This document shows positions 1 through 8,303 of a DNA stretch of 21,301 nt, piece by piece. This DNA comes from Campylobacteraceae bacterium (lineage in GTDB: Bacteria > Campylobacterota > Campylobacteria > Campylobacterales > Sulfurovaceae), in assembly GCA_027083895.1 (NCBI GenBank), contig JALWMN010000076.1, positions 1-21,301 of the forward strand. Reading direction: 5' to 3'. The notes below the pieces were generated by a model. It was not told the DNA's origin and ran no database searches. It saw only the letters and a list, made by a program, of their open reading frames with translations. The position numbers and the translations under genes are program-made. Within the stretch, counting starts at the first letter, position 1. Each line of letters starts with the position of its first letter.

Positions 1-707
1 GCATTGGTATCTATCCCCATCGTATCAAAAATAAGAGCTAATTCATTCATCAAAGCAATATTGACATCTCGTTGGGTATTTTCTATTACTTTTGCAGCCT
101 CAGCTACTTTTATTGATGGGGCTAAGTGGGTTCCTGCCTCAATAATAGACTTATAGAGATCATCTACTCTTTTAGCAATCTCTGGGGTTGAACCGGAGGT
201 AATTTTAAGTATCTTTGTAACAGTATGCTCTTTATCACCTGGGTTGATACGCTCTGGAGAGTAACCGCAGAAAAAGTCTTTATTAAATTTAAGCCCACTT
301 GTTTCTTCTAAAATAGGTACACAGACCTCTTCAGTGACACCTGGATAGACTGTCGATTCATAAATTACTATATCACCTTTTTTCAAAACACTCCCAACTG
401 CTTCACTAGATTTTTTAATAGGCGTTAAATCTGGCTCATTCTCCTCATTAATAGGGGTTGGGACTGTTACAATATAGATATTGCACTCTTTCGCATCCTC
501 TATATTTGTAGTAAACTCCATACCATTCTCGAGGCACTCTTTTACTTGAGACTCATTAAGCTCTCTTGTTCTATCAAAACCACTCTTTAGCTCTTTAATT
601 CGCTCTGGGTTTATATCTACACCTATAACTTTATACTTTTTACTAAATGCATGTGCCAAAGGCAAGCCTACATAGCCTAAGCCTATAATCGCTATTTTAT
701 CTACCAT
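1..707 (-). CDS. tviB: UDP-N-acetylhexosamine 6-dehydrogenase, TviB/WbpO type (3' end beyond window)
   Basis: NAD-dependent enzyme that oxidises C6 of UDP-GlcNAc or UDP-GalNAc to the aminouronic acid used in surface polysaccharide. About 235 N-terminal residues are present; the frame runs off the window edge before the catalytic Cys region. Visible are the Rossmann motif GLGYVGLP near residues 9-16, [25 protein letters not shown] and [18 protein letters not shown]. These suit the UDP-HexNAc branch of the UDP-sugar dehydrogenases, not the UDP-Glc branch represented by the complete ugd two genes upstream. The ATG at 707 follows AGAGGGG, which overlaps the stop of the upstream epimerase gene, so it is the last visible gene of the operon. 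Whether the substrate is GlcNAc, ManNAc or GalNAc cannot be decided from the N-terminal half. Confidence 0.9.
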   Translation of the reverse strand, partial: MVDKIAIIGLGYVGLPLAHAFSKKYKVIGVDINPERIKELKSGFDRTRELNESQVKECLENGMEFTTNIEDAKECNIYIVTVPTPINEENEPDLTPIKKSSEAVGSVLKKGDIVIYESTVYPGVTEEVCVPILEETSGLKFNKDFFCGYSPERINPGDKEHTVTKILKITSGSTPEIAKRVDDLYKSIIEAGTHLAPSIKVAEAAKVIENTQRDVNIALMNELALIFDTMGIDTN

Positions 708-718
708 ATATTTCCCCT

Positions 719-1771
719 CTACTTTCTATAAAACTCTCTATACCACTTTACAAACTCAGCAATTCCCTTATTTAGTGGAGTTTGTGGCTTATAGCCAAAC
801 TTATCTATTAAGTCGCTCACATCAGCATACGTTGCAACTACATCCCCATCTTGCAGGGGCAAATAGCTCTTTTTTGCCTCTTTTCCTAAAGCCTTCTCAA
901 GCTCTCTAATAAAATCCATTAAAGCAACTGGAGCATTATTGCCAATATTATAGAGCCTATAGGGAGCACTTGAGCTAGCAATATCAGGATCAAGTGCACT
1001 CCAAGACTCATTTGGTTTTGCTGGCTTATCAATAACTTTAACTATCCCTTCTACAATATCATCGATATAGGTAAAATCTCGACTCATATTGCCATGATTA
1101 AAGACTTTAATGGCTCTATCATTTAAAATTGCATCTGCAAAGAGCATCGGTGCCATATCGGGACGACCCCATGGACCATAAACAGTAAAAAATCGAAGTC
1201 CAGTCGCACATATTCCATAAAGATGGGCATAGGTGTGTGCCATCAACTCATTACTCTTTTTTGTTGCAGCATAGAGGCTAATTGGGTGCTCAGTCTTATC
1301 ACTCGTCTTAAAAGGCTGCGATCCATTTAAACCATATACAGAGCTACTCGAAGCGAAACATAAATTCTTCACCCCAAAATGTCGACACCCCTCTAGAATA
1401 TTCAAAAACCCAACGACATTACTCTGCACATAGATATCTGGATTCTCTATTGAGTATCTCACTCCAGCTTGTGCAGCCAAATTGACAACAGCATCAAAAC
1501 TCTCTGCTTTAAATATCTCTTCAATTGCTTCTTTATCGGCTAAATCTACTCTATAGAAACTATGCCTCTTATAGAGCAAAGAGTCTACTCTTCTTCCCCA
1601 CTCTTGGGCATCTTCGCTAATTCCAAGCTCTTTGAGTCTTCCATACTTTAAAGCAACATCATAGTAGTCATTAATATTATCAACCCCTACTACCTCATCT
1701 CCTCGCTCTAAAAGCCGCTTTGTTAAATGGTAACCAATAAAGCCGGCACTTCCAGTAACTAAGATCTTCAC
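719..1771 (-). CDS. NAD-dependent UDP-glucuronate 4-epimerase family protein (UDP-GlcA to UDP-GalA)
   Basis: Short-chain dehydrogenase/reductase-type sugar-nucleotide epimerase of 350 residues, close in length and motifs to CapI/Gla/LpsL UDP-glucuronate 4-epimerases. Visible features are the NAD-binding GSAGFIG at 7-13, the family hallmark [16 protein letters not shown] at 31-46, the catalytic SSSSVYG at 141-147 and YAATK at 167-171 (Tyr167, Lys171), and [15 protein letters not shown] at 193-207. The start is GTG, six bases after the ugd stop, with AGTAGGG as a weak Shine-Dalgarno. Its place directly downstream of ugd, which makes UDP-GlcA, supports UDP-GlcA as substrate. The exact substrate is inferred from family and context; a UDP-Glc or UDP-HexNAc epimerase is less likely. 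Confidence 0.88.
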   Translation of the reverse strand: MKILVTGSAGFIGYHLTKRLLERGDEVVGVDNINDYYDVALKYGRLKELGISEDAQEWGRRVDSLLYKRHSFYRVDLADKEAIEEIFKAESFDAVVNLAAQAGVRYSIENPDIYVQSNVVGFLNILEGCRHFGVKNLCFASSSSVYGLNGSQPFKTSDKTEHPISLYAATKKSNELMAHTYAHLYGICATGLRFFTVYGPWGRPDMAPMLFADAILNDRAIKVFNHGNMSRDFTYIDDIVEGIVKVIDKPAKPNESWSALDPDIASSSAPYRLYNIGNNAPVALMDFIRELEKALGKEAKKSYLPLQDGDVVATYADVSDLIDKFGYKPQTPLNKGIAEFVKWYREFYRK

Positions 1772-1777
1772 GCAACC

Positions 1778-2968
1778 CTACTTATCGCTATTAAAGATAT
1801 CTCTTGTAAAGACCTTCTCTTTTACACTATGCAGCTCCTCACCCAAACGGTTTGCTACAATAATATCACTCCGCTCTTTAAACGCTTCAAAATCTTTTAC
1901 AACCTCTGAGTTAAAGAAGTGCTCCTCTTTAAGTACTGGCTCATAGACAATAACCTCTATCCCCTTTGCTTTGAGTCGCTTCATTATCCCTTGAATTGCA
2001 CTACTTCTAAAGTTATCGCTTCCCTCTTTCATCACAAGGCGATAGATACCTACAACACCATCTTGCAGTTTTCCCATCGATTTTAATTTTTCTATAATCG
2101 TATCACTAATAAAATCTTTTCTTGTTCTATTAGCATTAACAATTGCCTCAATTAAATTATTTGGAACTTTGTCATAATTTGCTAGTAACTGTTTTGTATC
2201 TTTTGGTAGACAATACCCTCCATATCCAAAACTTGGATTATTATAGTGCATTCCAATCCTAGGATCAAGTCCAACACCTTTAATGATCTGCTCAGTATCG
2301 AGATTGTGTGCCATGCAGTAACTATCGAGCTCATTAAAGAAAGCAACACGCATCGCTAAGTAGGTATTAGCAAAGAGTTTAATCGCTTCAGCTTCGGTAG
2401 AGTCTGTAAAGAGCAGCGGAATATCTTTTTTTATCGCTCCCTCTTGCAGTAATCTTGCAAAGGTTTTTGCCCGCTCACTCTTTTCACCAACAATAATTCG
2501 ACTAGGATGGAGATTATCATAAAGAGCACACCCCTCCCTTAAAAACTCTGGCGAAAAGATAATATTATTCGTATTAAACTGCTCTCGTACACTCTTTGTA
2601 TATCCAACAGGAACAGTCGATTTGATCACCATTGTTGCATCTGGATTGATCTTTAAGACATCACTAATAACTGCTTCGATACTCTTTGTGTTAAAATAGT
2701 TTGTTTGAGGATCATAATCTGTAGGGGTCGCAATTACAATAAACTCCGCACCCTTATAGGCCTCCTCTTTATCAAGCGTAGCCCTAAAGTTTATATCATC
2801 CCTTTGTAAAAAGGCTTCAATCTCTGTATCCTCTATTGGAGATTGCCTCTGATTGAGCATCTCTACTTTCTCTTTTACTATATCTAGTGCTACTACCTCA
2901 TTGTGCTGGGCTAAGAGTAAGCCATTTGATAAACCTACATATCCTGTTCCTGCTATTGCTATCTTCAC
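1778..2968 (-). CDS. ugd: UDP-glucose 6-dehydrogenase
   Basis: Oxidises UDP-glucose twice with NAD+ to UDP-glucuronate in the cytosol. The 396-residue length is normal for the short bacterial Ugd/KfiD type. Motifs: Rossmann GTGYVG at 7-12, ATPTDYD at 80-86, KSTVPVGYT at 116-124, SPEFLREG at 139-146 and the active-site [18 protein letters not shown] at 244-261 with catalytic Cys253. The start is GTG at 2968, preceded by GAAGG at a good distance. Upstream is a 105-bp gap after galU, the longest gap inside this operon, with a possible internal promoter. It sits between galU, which supplies UDP-Glc, and the 4-epimerase, which consumes UDP-GlcA. Confidence 0.95.
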   Translation of the reverse strand: MKIAIAGTGYVGLSNGLLLAQHNEVVALDIVKEKVEMLNQRQSPIEDTEIEAFLQRDDINFRATLDKEEAYKGAEFIVIATPTDYDPQTNYFNTKSIEAVISDVLKINPDATMVIKSTVPVGYTKSVREQFNTNNIIFSPEFLREGCALYDNLHPSRIIVGEKSERAKTFARLLQEGAIKKDIPLLFTDSTEAEAIKLFANTYLAMRVAFFNELDSYCMAHNLDTEQIIKGVGLDPRIGMHYNNPSFGYGGYCLPKDTKQLLANYDKVPNNLIEAIVNANRTRKDFISDTIIEKLKSMGKLQDGVVGIYRLVMKEGSDNFRSSAIQGIMKRLKAKGIEVIVYEPVLKEEHFFNSEVVKDFEAFKERSDIIVANRLGEELHSVKEKVFTRDIFNSDK

Positions 2969-2988
2969 AACTCTACCTTCATCACTTA

Positions 2989-2994
2989 TTTATA
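2989..2994 (-). promoter_or_regulatory. possible internal -10 box for ugd
   Basis: TATAAA on the minus strand inside the 105-bp galU-ugd gap. It would place transcription start about 14 bases before the ugd GTG. No -35 box is seen, and the spacer is AT-rich, so this is weak. Confidence 0.25.
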
Positions 2995-3073
2995 CTCCAA
3001 ATAAACAATCTACTACCGTTTAGAGATCATAAAATTGGCAAATATTGTAACTTAATTTTACTTTTAAGTGGTT

Positions 3074-3913
3074 TTAGCCCTTTTGCTGAAACTCCTTCTC
3101 ATAAAACCAATTGGTTGCCTCTACAAATCCCTCAACACTCCCGCAATCAAACCGCTTGCCTTTAAATTTATACCCAATGACTCGACCTTTCTTTGCTAGC
3201 TCCATCAATGCATCGGTTATTTGTATCTCTCCGCCACGACCTGGTTTCGTCTCTTTGAGTATCTCAAAGATTTCTGGATCGAGTATATAGCGTCCAATAA
3301 TAGCTAAATTACTTGGTGCCTCCTCTACACTAGGCTTCTCTACCATATTACTCACTCTATAGATATCATCACTTTGATCAATAAGTTTCCCCTCAATAAT
3401 ACCATACTTAGAGGTCTCCTCCCGTGGTACCTCCTGCAAGGCAACAACTGAGCAATTATATCGCTCATAGATCTCTACCATCTGCTTTAAAACACTCTCA
3501 CCATCCCCATTATCGCAAAGATCATCAGCTAAAATTACAGCAAATGGTTCATTGCCAATAAGAGCTTCGCCAGTTAAGATAGCATGCCCAAGCCCTTTCA
3601 TCTCCTTTTGTCTTGTATAGGTAAATTGGCAAGAGTTAATCACCGATCGAATCTCATGTAAAAAGTGCTCTTTAGGGGTATCTTTAATCTGGTGCTCAAG
3701 CTCATAGCTTATATCAAAATGGTCCTCAATAGCACGCTTTCCACGGCCAGTTACAATTGCCATTGTATTACATCCTGCCGAGATAGCCTCTTCTACACCA
3801 TATTGGATAAGTGGCTTTGTAAGAATTGGTAGCATCTCTTTAGGTGTCGCTTTTGTAGCCGGTAGAAATCGCGTCCCATAACCAGCTGCAGGAAATAGGC
3901 ACTTTCTAATCAT
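3074..3913 (-). CDS. galU: UTP-glucose-1-phosphate uridylyltransferase
   Basis: Makes UDP-glucose from UTP and glucose-1-phosphate. The nucleotidyltransferase signature FPAAGYGTRFLPATKATPKE lies at the N-terminus, followed by ILADDLCDN, VEKPSVEEAPSNLAIIGRY and GRGGEIQITDAL, all GalU hallmarks; 279 residues is the family norm. An upstream in-frame TTG at 3931 would add six residues, but the ATG at 3913 has AAGGA six bases ahead and starts directly on the conserved core, so I chose it. It then overlaps the end of pgi by 8 bp, indicating translational coupling. It supplies ugd immediately downstream. Confidence 0.96.
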   Translation of the reverse strand: MIRKCLFPAAGYGTRFLPATKATPKEMLPILTKPLIQYGVEEAISAGCNTMAIVTGRGKRAIEDHFDISYELEHQIKDTPKEHFLHEIRSVINSCQFTYTRQKEMKGLGHAILTGEALIGNEPFAVILADDLCDNGDGESVLKQMVEIYERYNCSVVALQEVPREETSKYGIIEGKLIDQSDDIYRVSNMVEKPSVEEAPSNLAIIGRYILDPEIFEILKETKPGRGGEIQITDALMELAKKGRVIGYKFKGKRFDCGSVEGFVEATNWFYEKEFQQKG

Positions 3914-5138
3914 TCTTCTTCCTTTTTTCAAGTTTCTCTTTTAAAATTATCTTTCCAGCCTCTACACCTGGCTGATCATAAGTATTTACATCAATCAACT
4001 CGCCCACAAGCGAAGTTAAAAGCTCATAGTAGTAGATAAGCTCTCCCATACTCGCTTCGTCAACTCGATCAATCACTATCTCATCAATTGGAATATCTCC
4101 CTTTTCTAAGAGAGCCTCAAGCACAGATTGACTTTGCATTGCAATTAGATCACTAAATTTAACCCCATTTAATAAATCCATCTCTTCTAAATGAGAAAGT
4201 GTAATATCTGGTATCTTTAAACTTTTTTGAAAATCTGCAATCTCAATAAATGTTATCGACTTATCGCGAGTCCCCTCCATAATTAGCTGCAAAAAGGAGT
4301 GCTGATCTTTTGGACCAATAAGTCCAATAGGGGTAAGCCCAACATTAAAGGCACTATGCCGCTGCTTCTTTCCTAAACTCTCCCCCCACAGTTGTACATA
4401 CCACTGGATAAAGTAACGTAGCGTCTCACTATAGGCAAAAAGGCAATTAATATTATAGATTGCATGATTTTTTGCATAAAAAGAAGCCTTTTGCAATAGA
4501 AGCTCTTTAATGTACCCATCATTAAAGAAGCTCTCTTGGATTCGCAAAGCACCTTTAAGTAACTCTACAACATCAACACCACTTAATGCAAGTGGTAAAA
4601 GCCCTACAACACTTAGTACCGAAAATCTCCCCCCAACGCTCTCTTGTAGATGGAACCGTTTTGCTCCAACTGATGCAGCAAACTTATCTAACTTCGAACC
4701 CTTTTCGCTTATAAATGTAAAGCGATCTTTGGAGGGATCAAGGCTATAGATATACTTAAAGATTGCCATAGTCTCTACAGTCGTTCCCGACTTGCTAATA
4801 ACTAAAAAGTGCGACTTGTTAATATCGATACTCTCTAGCTGACTCTCAATATTAATAGGATCTGTCGATTCAAAAAAATAGAGTTTTCGCTTCAGGTTCT
4901 TAACAGGCCGCAAAAATTCATAAACAGCCTTTGCTCCAAGAGAACTTCCACCAATTCCAATAACGGCAATAGTCTCTATAGAATTATCAAAACTTTTAGC
5001 AAACTCCAATAGAGGTGTAATATCTTGATTGGGAAGATCATAATATCCAATATACTCTCTCTCCTTCTCTATCTGCTCTAAAAGCCTTGCCCTCTCACTA
5101 CTTGAGAGTTGATCATCAAAATGGAGACGACTCTTCAT
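3906..5138 (-). CDS. pgi: glucose-6-phosphate isomerase (short form)
   Basis: Interconverts fructose-6-P and glucose-6-P. At 410 residues it is the compact form seen in Campylobacterota, shorter than the roughly 550-residue E. coli enzyme. Sugar-phosphate binding GIGGSSLGAK at 61-70 and SKSGTTVET at 115-123 form the SIS fold. Catalytic segments are ESVGGRFS at 166-173 (Arg171), GESLGK at 252-257 (Glu253), DQHS at 278-281 (His280) and DQPGVEAGK ending at Lys396. The ATG overlaps the manB stop as ATGA and has AAGGA six bases ahead, so it is translationally coupled. In this operon it likely feeds gluconeogenic fructose-6-P into glycan precursors. Confidence 0.96.
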   Translation of the reverse strand: MKSRLHFDDQLSSSERARLLEQIEKEREYIGYYDLPNQDITPLLEFAKSFDNSIETIAVIGIGGSSLGAKAVYEFLRPVKNLKRKLYFFESTDPINIESQLESIDINKSHFLVISKSGTTVETMAIFKYIYSLDPSKDRFTFISEKGSKLDKFAASVGAKRFHLQESVGGRFSVLSVVGLLPLALSGVDVVELLKGALRIQESFFNDGYIKELLLQKASFYAKNHAIYNINCLFAYSETLRYFIQWYVQLWGESLGKKQRHSAFNVGLTPIGLIGPKDQHSFLQLIMEGTRDKSITFIEIADFQKSLKIPDITLSHLEEMDLLNGVKFSDLIAMQSQSVLEALLEKGDIPIDEIVIDRVDEASMGELIYYYELLTSLVGELIDVNTYDQPGVEAGKIILKEKLEKRKKND

Positions 5139-6574
5139 TGCTCTTCCTTAAGCATCTCTTCTGCTCTCTTTATAAGACGATTTACCTGCTCTTCATAGAG
5201 TTTTGCTAAATTGGCATCGGTCGACTCAAACCGTGTTACAAGTACAGGAGTGGTATTGCTTGCTCGCACTAAACCCCAACCATGCTCAAAATTAATTCTT
5301 ACCCCATCTACATCGATAAGGCTCTTAATCTTAGGAAAATCCTCACTTGGATTAGCAAGCAACTCTTTAACCTTTTCTACAAGAGCAAACTTCTCCTCAT
5401 CGCTTGTCTCTACCTTAATCTCTTCAGTCGAATAGACCTTAGGAAGTGCCTCTATTTCGCTATCTAAATCGACTCCACTTTGAATTAGCTCAAGCATTCT
5501 TAAGGTTGCATAGATCGCATCATCATAGCCAAAATAGCGATGTTTAAAGAAGATATGGCCACTTACTTCACATGCCAAATCGGCATTAAGCTCTTTCATC
5601 TTTACTTTTAGATTTGAGTGCCCCGTCTTATACATTACTGCTTTGCATCCTCTACGCTCTAGCTCATCATACATCACTTGAGAGCACTTTACCTCTCCAA
5701 TAACTATTGGCTGCTCCATACTCATCGCAAAAAGCAGTGCCATCTGGTCACCCTTGATATTGTGCTTCTTAGTTAAAACAGCAATCCTATCAGCATCCCC
5801 ATCATAAGCAAAACCTATATCTCCCTCTTCTGCAAGGGCTGCTTTAAGATCAGCTAAATTCTCCTCTACTGATGGGTCAGGGTGGTGGTTTGGGAATCTT
5901 CCATCAGGCTCACAGTAGAGCCCCTTATAGTTTAAATCTAAGCCATCAAAGATATCATTTATTACCACTCCTGCAACACCATTACCGCAATCGATAATAA
6001 TCTTTTTCTCTAAACCCTTAAGGTGTGCAAACTCGCGAAGCATAAAATCGATATAGAGCTGCTTTATATCTGACTCTTCTCGCTCTAAGTTTCTCTCTAT
6101 CTCTAAACTCTCATTGGCAATTATCTCATCGCCCAATGCATAGATATCTTCACCAAAGAAAGGTTCTCTATCGATTGTTATCTTAAAACCGTTATACTCA
6201 CTTGGATTGTGCGATCCTGTAATCATAATCGAGCCATCAATGAGACGCTTCGTATCATTTACATTAGCTAAAATTGCAGAATCCTTTGGTAAAAGGGTAT
6301 TTAGAGGCTGATAGTTACTAAAGTAGTTGACAGGTGTTGCCACCATCCCCATATCGATAACTCTACACCCAGCAGCATTAAGCCCCGATACTAAATAGTC
6401 ACGCAAAATAGGAGAGTGCTCTCTAGCATCATAACCAACGGCTACTATCTTCTCTCCTCCAACCCTTTTCCCTAAAAAGTATCCAATAAGTTTTACAGAT
6501 TGCTCATTAAGATCTCGATTAAAGACTCCACGAATATCATACTCTCGAAATATACTTCTATTAATTCCACTCAA
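5135..6574 (-). CDS. manB: phosphomannomutase/phosphoglucomutase
   Basis: Alpha-D-phosphohexomutase of the ManB/AlgC type, moving phosphate between C6 and C1 of glucose or mannose through a phosphoserine. Motifs: REYDIRG at 10-16, active-site TGSHNPSEYNG at 119-129 (Ser121), metal-binding DGDADR at 258-263, sugar-specificity CEVSGH at 335-340, and phosphate-binding RASNTTP at 437-443. The 479 residues carry all four domains. The start is TTG at 6574; an in-frame stop two codons upstream excludes longer starts, and GGGGAT precedes it. It is the first gene after a good promoter and overlaps pgi by 4 bp. The neighbours (pgi, galU) argue for phosphoglucomutase use here; mannose activity cannot be excluded. 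Confidence 0.94.
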   Translation of the reverse strand: MSGINRSIFREYDIRGVFNRDLNEQSVKLIGYFLGKRVGGEKIVAVGYDAREHSPILRDYLVSGLNAAGCRVIDMGMVATPVNYFSNYQPLNTLLPKDSAILANVNDTKRLIDGSIMITGSHNPSEYNGFKITIDREPFFGEDIYALGDEIIANESLEIERNLEREESDIKQLYIDFMLREFAHLKGLEKKIIIDCGNGVAGVVINDIFDGLDLNYKGLYCEPDGRFPNHHPDPSVEENLADLKAALAEEGDIGFAYDGDADRIAVLTKKHNIKGDQMALLFAMSMEQPIVIGEVKCSQVMYDELERRGCKAVMYKTGHSNLKVKMKELNADLACEVSGHIFFKHRYFGYDDAIYATLRMLELIQSGVDLDSEIEALPKVYSTEEIKVETSDEEKFALVEKVKELLANPSEDFPKIKSLIDVDGVRINFEHGWGLVRASNTTPVLVTRFESTDANLAKLYEEQVNRLIKRAEEMLKEEQ

Positions 6575-6605
6575 GTTCTATCCCCGCTTTGTTAAATTTA
6601 ACTGT

Positions 6606-6611
6606 ATTATA
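6606..6611 (-). promoter_or_regulatory. -10 box of the manB-pgi-galU-ugd operon
   Basis: Perfect TATAAT on the minus strand within the 64-bp gap between the YqiA-like gene and manB, preceded by TTTGTG. It predicts a start near 6599, about 25 bases before the manB TTG. There is no good -35 hexamer, which is normal for sigma-70 promoters in this phylum. Confidence 0.55.
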
Positions 6612-6638
6612 CACAAACTCTACTTCGCGTATCGAAAG

Positions 6639-7196
6639 CTACACCAATAAAAAGGTACTAATCTCCTCAAAATATCGCTCTATCCCATCAAATGAGTGCG
6701 AACCACCCTCTTCTACCACTGCTTTTGCATTGGGTAAGAGTGCTAATGCCTCTTTGTAATCTATAATATCATCCCCTTTTTGCAGCAGCAACATAAGATT
6801 CTCCTCTTTTGGCTTAGCTACTTTATACTCTTTTAGCATTGCTAAATGGCTATCGTTCCACTCAAATCTACTCAAGTCATAAAAGTTGGTTGCATAGCCC
6901 TTTATATGGCGTCTTAGAGTAGACTCTGCATAGAGAGCTGGATTTATCAAAACTGCTTTTGAATCAAACCTATCTGCTAAGTAGAGTGCATAAAAACCAC
7001 CAAGCGATGAGCCAATAAAAACTGGATTTTTGCAACACTTCGCAAGCTCAGTAAGCGTTTGTATCGCAAGCTGTGGTACATACGAGAGTGATGGTGCTAA
7101 AAACTGCACCCCTTTTTGGTTAAAATATTGCCTAAAAAGATTTGCTTTCACTCCCAACCCCGAACTCCCAAAACCATGAATGTAAATTATACTCAC
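6639..7196 (-). CDS. YqiA/YcfP-like alpha/beta-fold esterase
   Basis: Small alpha/beta hydrolase of 185 residues resembling the YqiA/YcfP (UPF0227) esterases. Visible are the oxyanion-side IHGFGSS at 6-12, the nucleophile elbow GSSLGG at 62-67 (Ser64), an acid in KGDDIIDY at 140-147, and the late His in EGGSHSF at 163-169. There is no signal peptide, so it is cytosolic. The physiological substrate is unknown. The start is GTG with AAGGGAG ahead. It shares orientation with the sugar-nucleotide operon but is separated from it by a promoter. Confidence 0.8.
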   Translation of the reverse strand: MSIIYIHGFGSSGLGVKANLFRQYFNQKGVQFLAPSLSYVPQLAIQTLTELAKCCKNPVFIGSSLGGFYALYLADRFDSKAVLINPALYAESTLRRHIKGYATNFYDLSRFEWNDSHLAMLKEYKVAKPKEENLMLLLQKGDDIIDYKEALALLPNAKAVVEEGGSHSFDGIERYFEEISTFLLV

Positions 7197-7257
7197 TTCT
7201 ATTTCTCCCTTCTTAATTCTCTTCTATCTCTACTGCTCTTAAATAAATACTATGACT

Positions 7258-7668
7258 CTATATAAAAAATAGAGCAAGCAGGGCATAACGAATGGTTTTA
7301 GAGAGAGCAACAAAAAAGAGAAAATATCGTAAGCGATAGTGCAAGACACCAGCAATAAATGTTAATGGATCCCCAATAACTGGAGCAGCACTTAGTAGCA
7401 AAATATATCCACCAAATCGATCAAAGCTTTTGTGTGCACGCAAAAGTGCCCGCTCTTTTATGTAGCCTCTCTTAAGCAAAAACTCCTCTCCTTTAAGCCC
7501 TAAATAGTAGTTTAACAAAGCTCCAAGTATATTTCCAACACTTGCAAAAAAAACTAAAGCAAAACGATTGTAGCCAGCGTGCACATCGTACAAAAAGAGA
7601 GCTTCACTTCCAAGCGGCAGGAGTGAACCACTCAAAAAAGCTACCAGAAAAAGTGTTCCATAAACCAT
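7258..7668 (-). CDS. YqaA-family (DedA/SNARE-like) inner-membrane protein
   Basis: Integral membrane protein of 136 residues related to YqaA, a short branch of the DedA/VTT superfamily thought to act in membrane lipid or envelope homeostasis. Hydrophobic segments cover roughly 4-26, 34-57, 86-109 and 113-135. Conserved pieces are LPLGSEA at 17-23, GNILGALLNYYLG at 45-57 and PVIGDPLTFIAG at 96-107. No Shine-Dalgarno precedes the ATG; instead a TACAAT lies just upstream, as if the mRNA were leaderless. A start further inside would remove the conserved LPLGSEA region, so the ATG at 7668 is kept. Function is not known. Confidence 0.85.
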   Translation of the reverse strand: MVYGTLFLVAFLSGSLLPLGSEALFLYDVHAGYNRFALVFFASVGNILGALLNYYLGLKGEEFLLKRGYIKERALLRAHKSFDRFGGYILLLSAAPVIGDPLTFIAGVLHYRLRYFLFFVALSKTIRYALLALFFI

Positions 7669-7673
7669 ACAAT

Positions 7674-7679
7674 ATTGTA
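7674..7679 (-). promoter_or_regulatory. -10 box predicting a leaderless YqaA-family mRNA
   Basis: TACAAT on the minus strand, five bases from the A of the start codon. A normal -10 to +1 distance would start transcription on the ATG itself. This agrees with the missing ribosome binding site. Confidence 0.4.
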
Positions 7680-7749
7680 GTAGAATCGCTATAAAAAGTG
7701 CTTAATTTACCTAAAATTTCAAAAAAAGATCCCTTTTGTTTAAAAACTC

Positions 7750-7778
7750 TTGACTTTTTATATTTTTTTTTCTATAAT
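7750..7778 (+). promoter_or_regulatory. sigma-70 promoter of the tRNA cluster
   Basis: TTGACT at 7750-7755 and TATAAT at 7773-7778 are separated by exactly 17 bases, with a T-rich spacer. The predicted start is near 7785, about ten bases before the first tRNA. It is the only promoter in the window with both boxes near consensus, fitting a stable-RNA operon. Confidence 0.85.
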
Positions 7779-7795
7779 TGCACTCCATTTTGTTT

Positions 7796-7872
7796 CGGAG
7801 TGTAGCGCAGTCTGGTAGCGCACCTGGTTTGGGACCAGGGGGTCGAAGGTTCGAGTCCTTTCACTCCGACCA
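7796..7872 (+). tRNA. tRNA-Pro (anticodon TGG)
   Basis: Full cloverleaf of 77 bases. The acceptor CGGAGTG pairs with CACTCCG; C1:G72 is typical of bacterial tRNA-Pro. Anticodon stem CCTGG/CCAGG encloses loop TTTGGGA. The T arm contains GGTTCGAGTCC and CCA is encoded. First gene of the five-tRNA operon. Confidence 0.97.
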
Positions 7873-7881
7873 TTTTTTAGT

Positions 7882-7959
7882 GGTGGGTATAGCTCAGTTG
7901 GTTAGAGCACCAGATTGTGGCTCTGGGGGCCATGGGTTCGAGTCCCATTATCCACCCCA
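7882..7959 (+). tRNA. tRNA-His (anticodon GTG)
   Basis: Acceptor GTGGGTA pairs with TATCCAC (one G:T pair). G at 7882 is the extra G-1 facing discriminator C73, the identity element for histidyl-tRNA synthetase. Anticodon stem CCAGA/TCTGG encloses loop TTGTGGC. CCA is encoded. If G-1 is not counted the gene starts at 7883. Confidence 0.97.
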
Positions 7960-7985
7960 TCTTGGTCACTTCCCTCTTAAAAAAT

Positions 7986-8062
7986 GCGCCAGTAGCTCAA
8001 TTGGATAGAGCATCTGACTTCGGATCAGAGGGTTAGGGGTTCAAGTCCTCTCTGGCGTACCA
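7986..8062 (+). tRNA. tRNA-Arg (anticodon TCG)
   Basis: Acceptor GCGCCAG pairs with CTGGCGT, giving a G1:T72 wobble at the end of the stem. Anticodon stem TCTGA/TCAGA encloses loop CTTCGGA, and A20-type AATTGGATAG is in the D arm. CCA is encoded. The unmodified T34 suggests it reads CGA/CGG-type codons. Confidence 0.96.
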
Positions 8063-8121
8063 TCGTTTTGGTAGGCTAGAGGTGATTTATTAACCTTTTG
8101 TGCTATATGCAACACTTCTAT

Positions 8122-8198
8122 GCACTCGTAGCTCAGCTGGATAGAGCATCCGCCTTCTAAGCGGACGGTCTCAGGTTCGAATCCTGACGGGTGTACCA
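8122..8198 (+). tRNA. tRNA-Arg (anticodon TCT)
   Basis: Acceptor GCACTCG pairs with CGGGTGT (G1:T72 and one internal wobble). Anticodon stem TCCGC/GCGGA encloses loop CTTCTAA. The T arm holds GGTTCGAATCC and CCA is encoded. It reads AGA/AGG, the dominant Arg codons expected in this AT-rich genome. The 59-base spacer before it has no gene. Confidence 0.96.
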
Positions 8199-8201
8199 CC
8201 T

Positions 8202-8286
8202 GCGGATGTGGTGGAACTGGCAGACACGCTAGACTTAGGATCTAGTGCCGCAAGGCGTGGAGGTTCGACTCCTCTCATCCGCACCA
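8202..8286 (+). tRNA. tRNA-Leu (anticodon TAG)
   Basis: Class II tRNA of 85 bases with a long variable arm (TGCCGCAAGGCG region). Acceptor GCGGATG pairs with CATCCGC. Anticodon stem CTAGA/TCTAG encloses loop CTTAGGA. CCA is encoded. It begins only three bases after the previous tRNA and is the last of the cluster; no clear intrinsic terminator follows. Confidence 0.97.
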
Positions 8287-8303
8287 CTTCATTGACTCTA
8301 AAA

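Noticed and set aside
3914..3931. Longer galU with a TTG start at 3931
   Set aside because: The TTG has no Shine-Dalgarno, would add MKKGRR before the conserved core and deepen the overlap with pgi; the ATG at 3913 has a proper AAGGA.
7778..8008. Open plus-strand frame of 76 codons over the tRNA cluster
   Set aside because: It lies across tRNA-Pro, tRNA-His and the start of tRNA-Arg; the cloverleafs fully explain the sequence.
7986..8286. Integration site (att) duplication at the tRNA genes
   Set aside because: The 3' halves of the tRNA genes are not repeated in the following 430 bases, so there is no sign of an integrated element.
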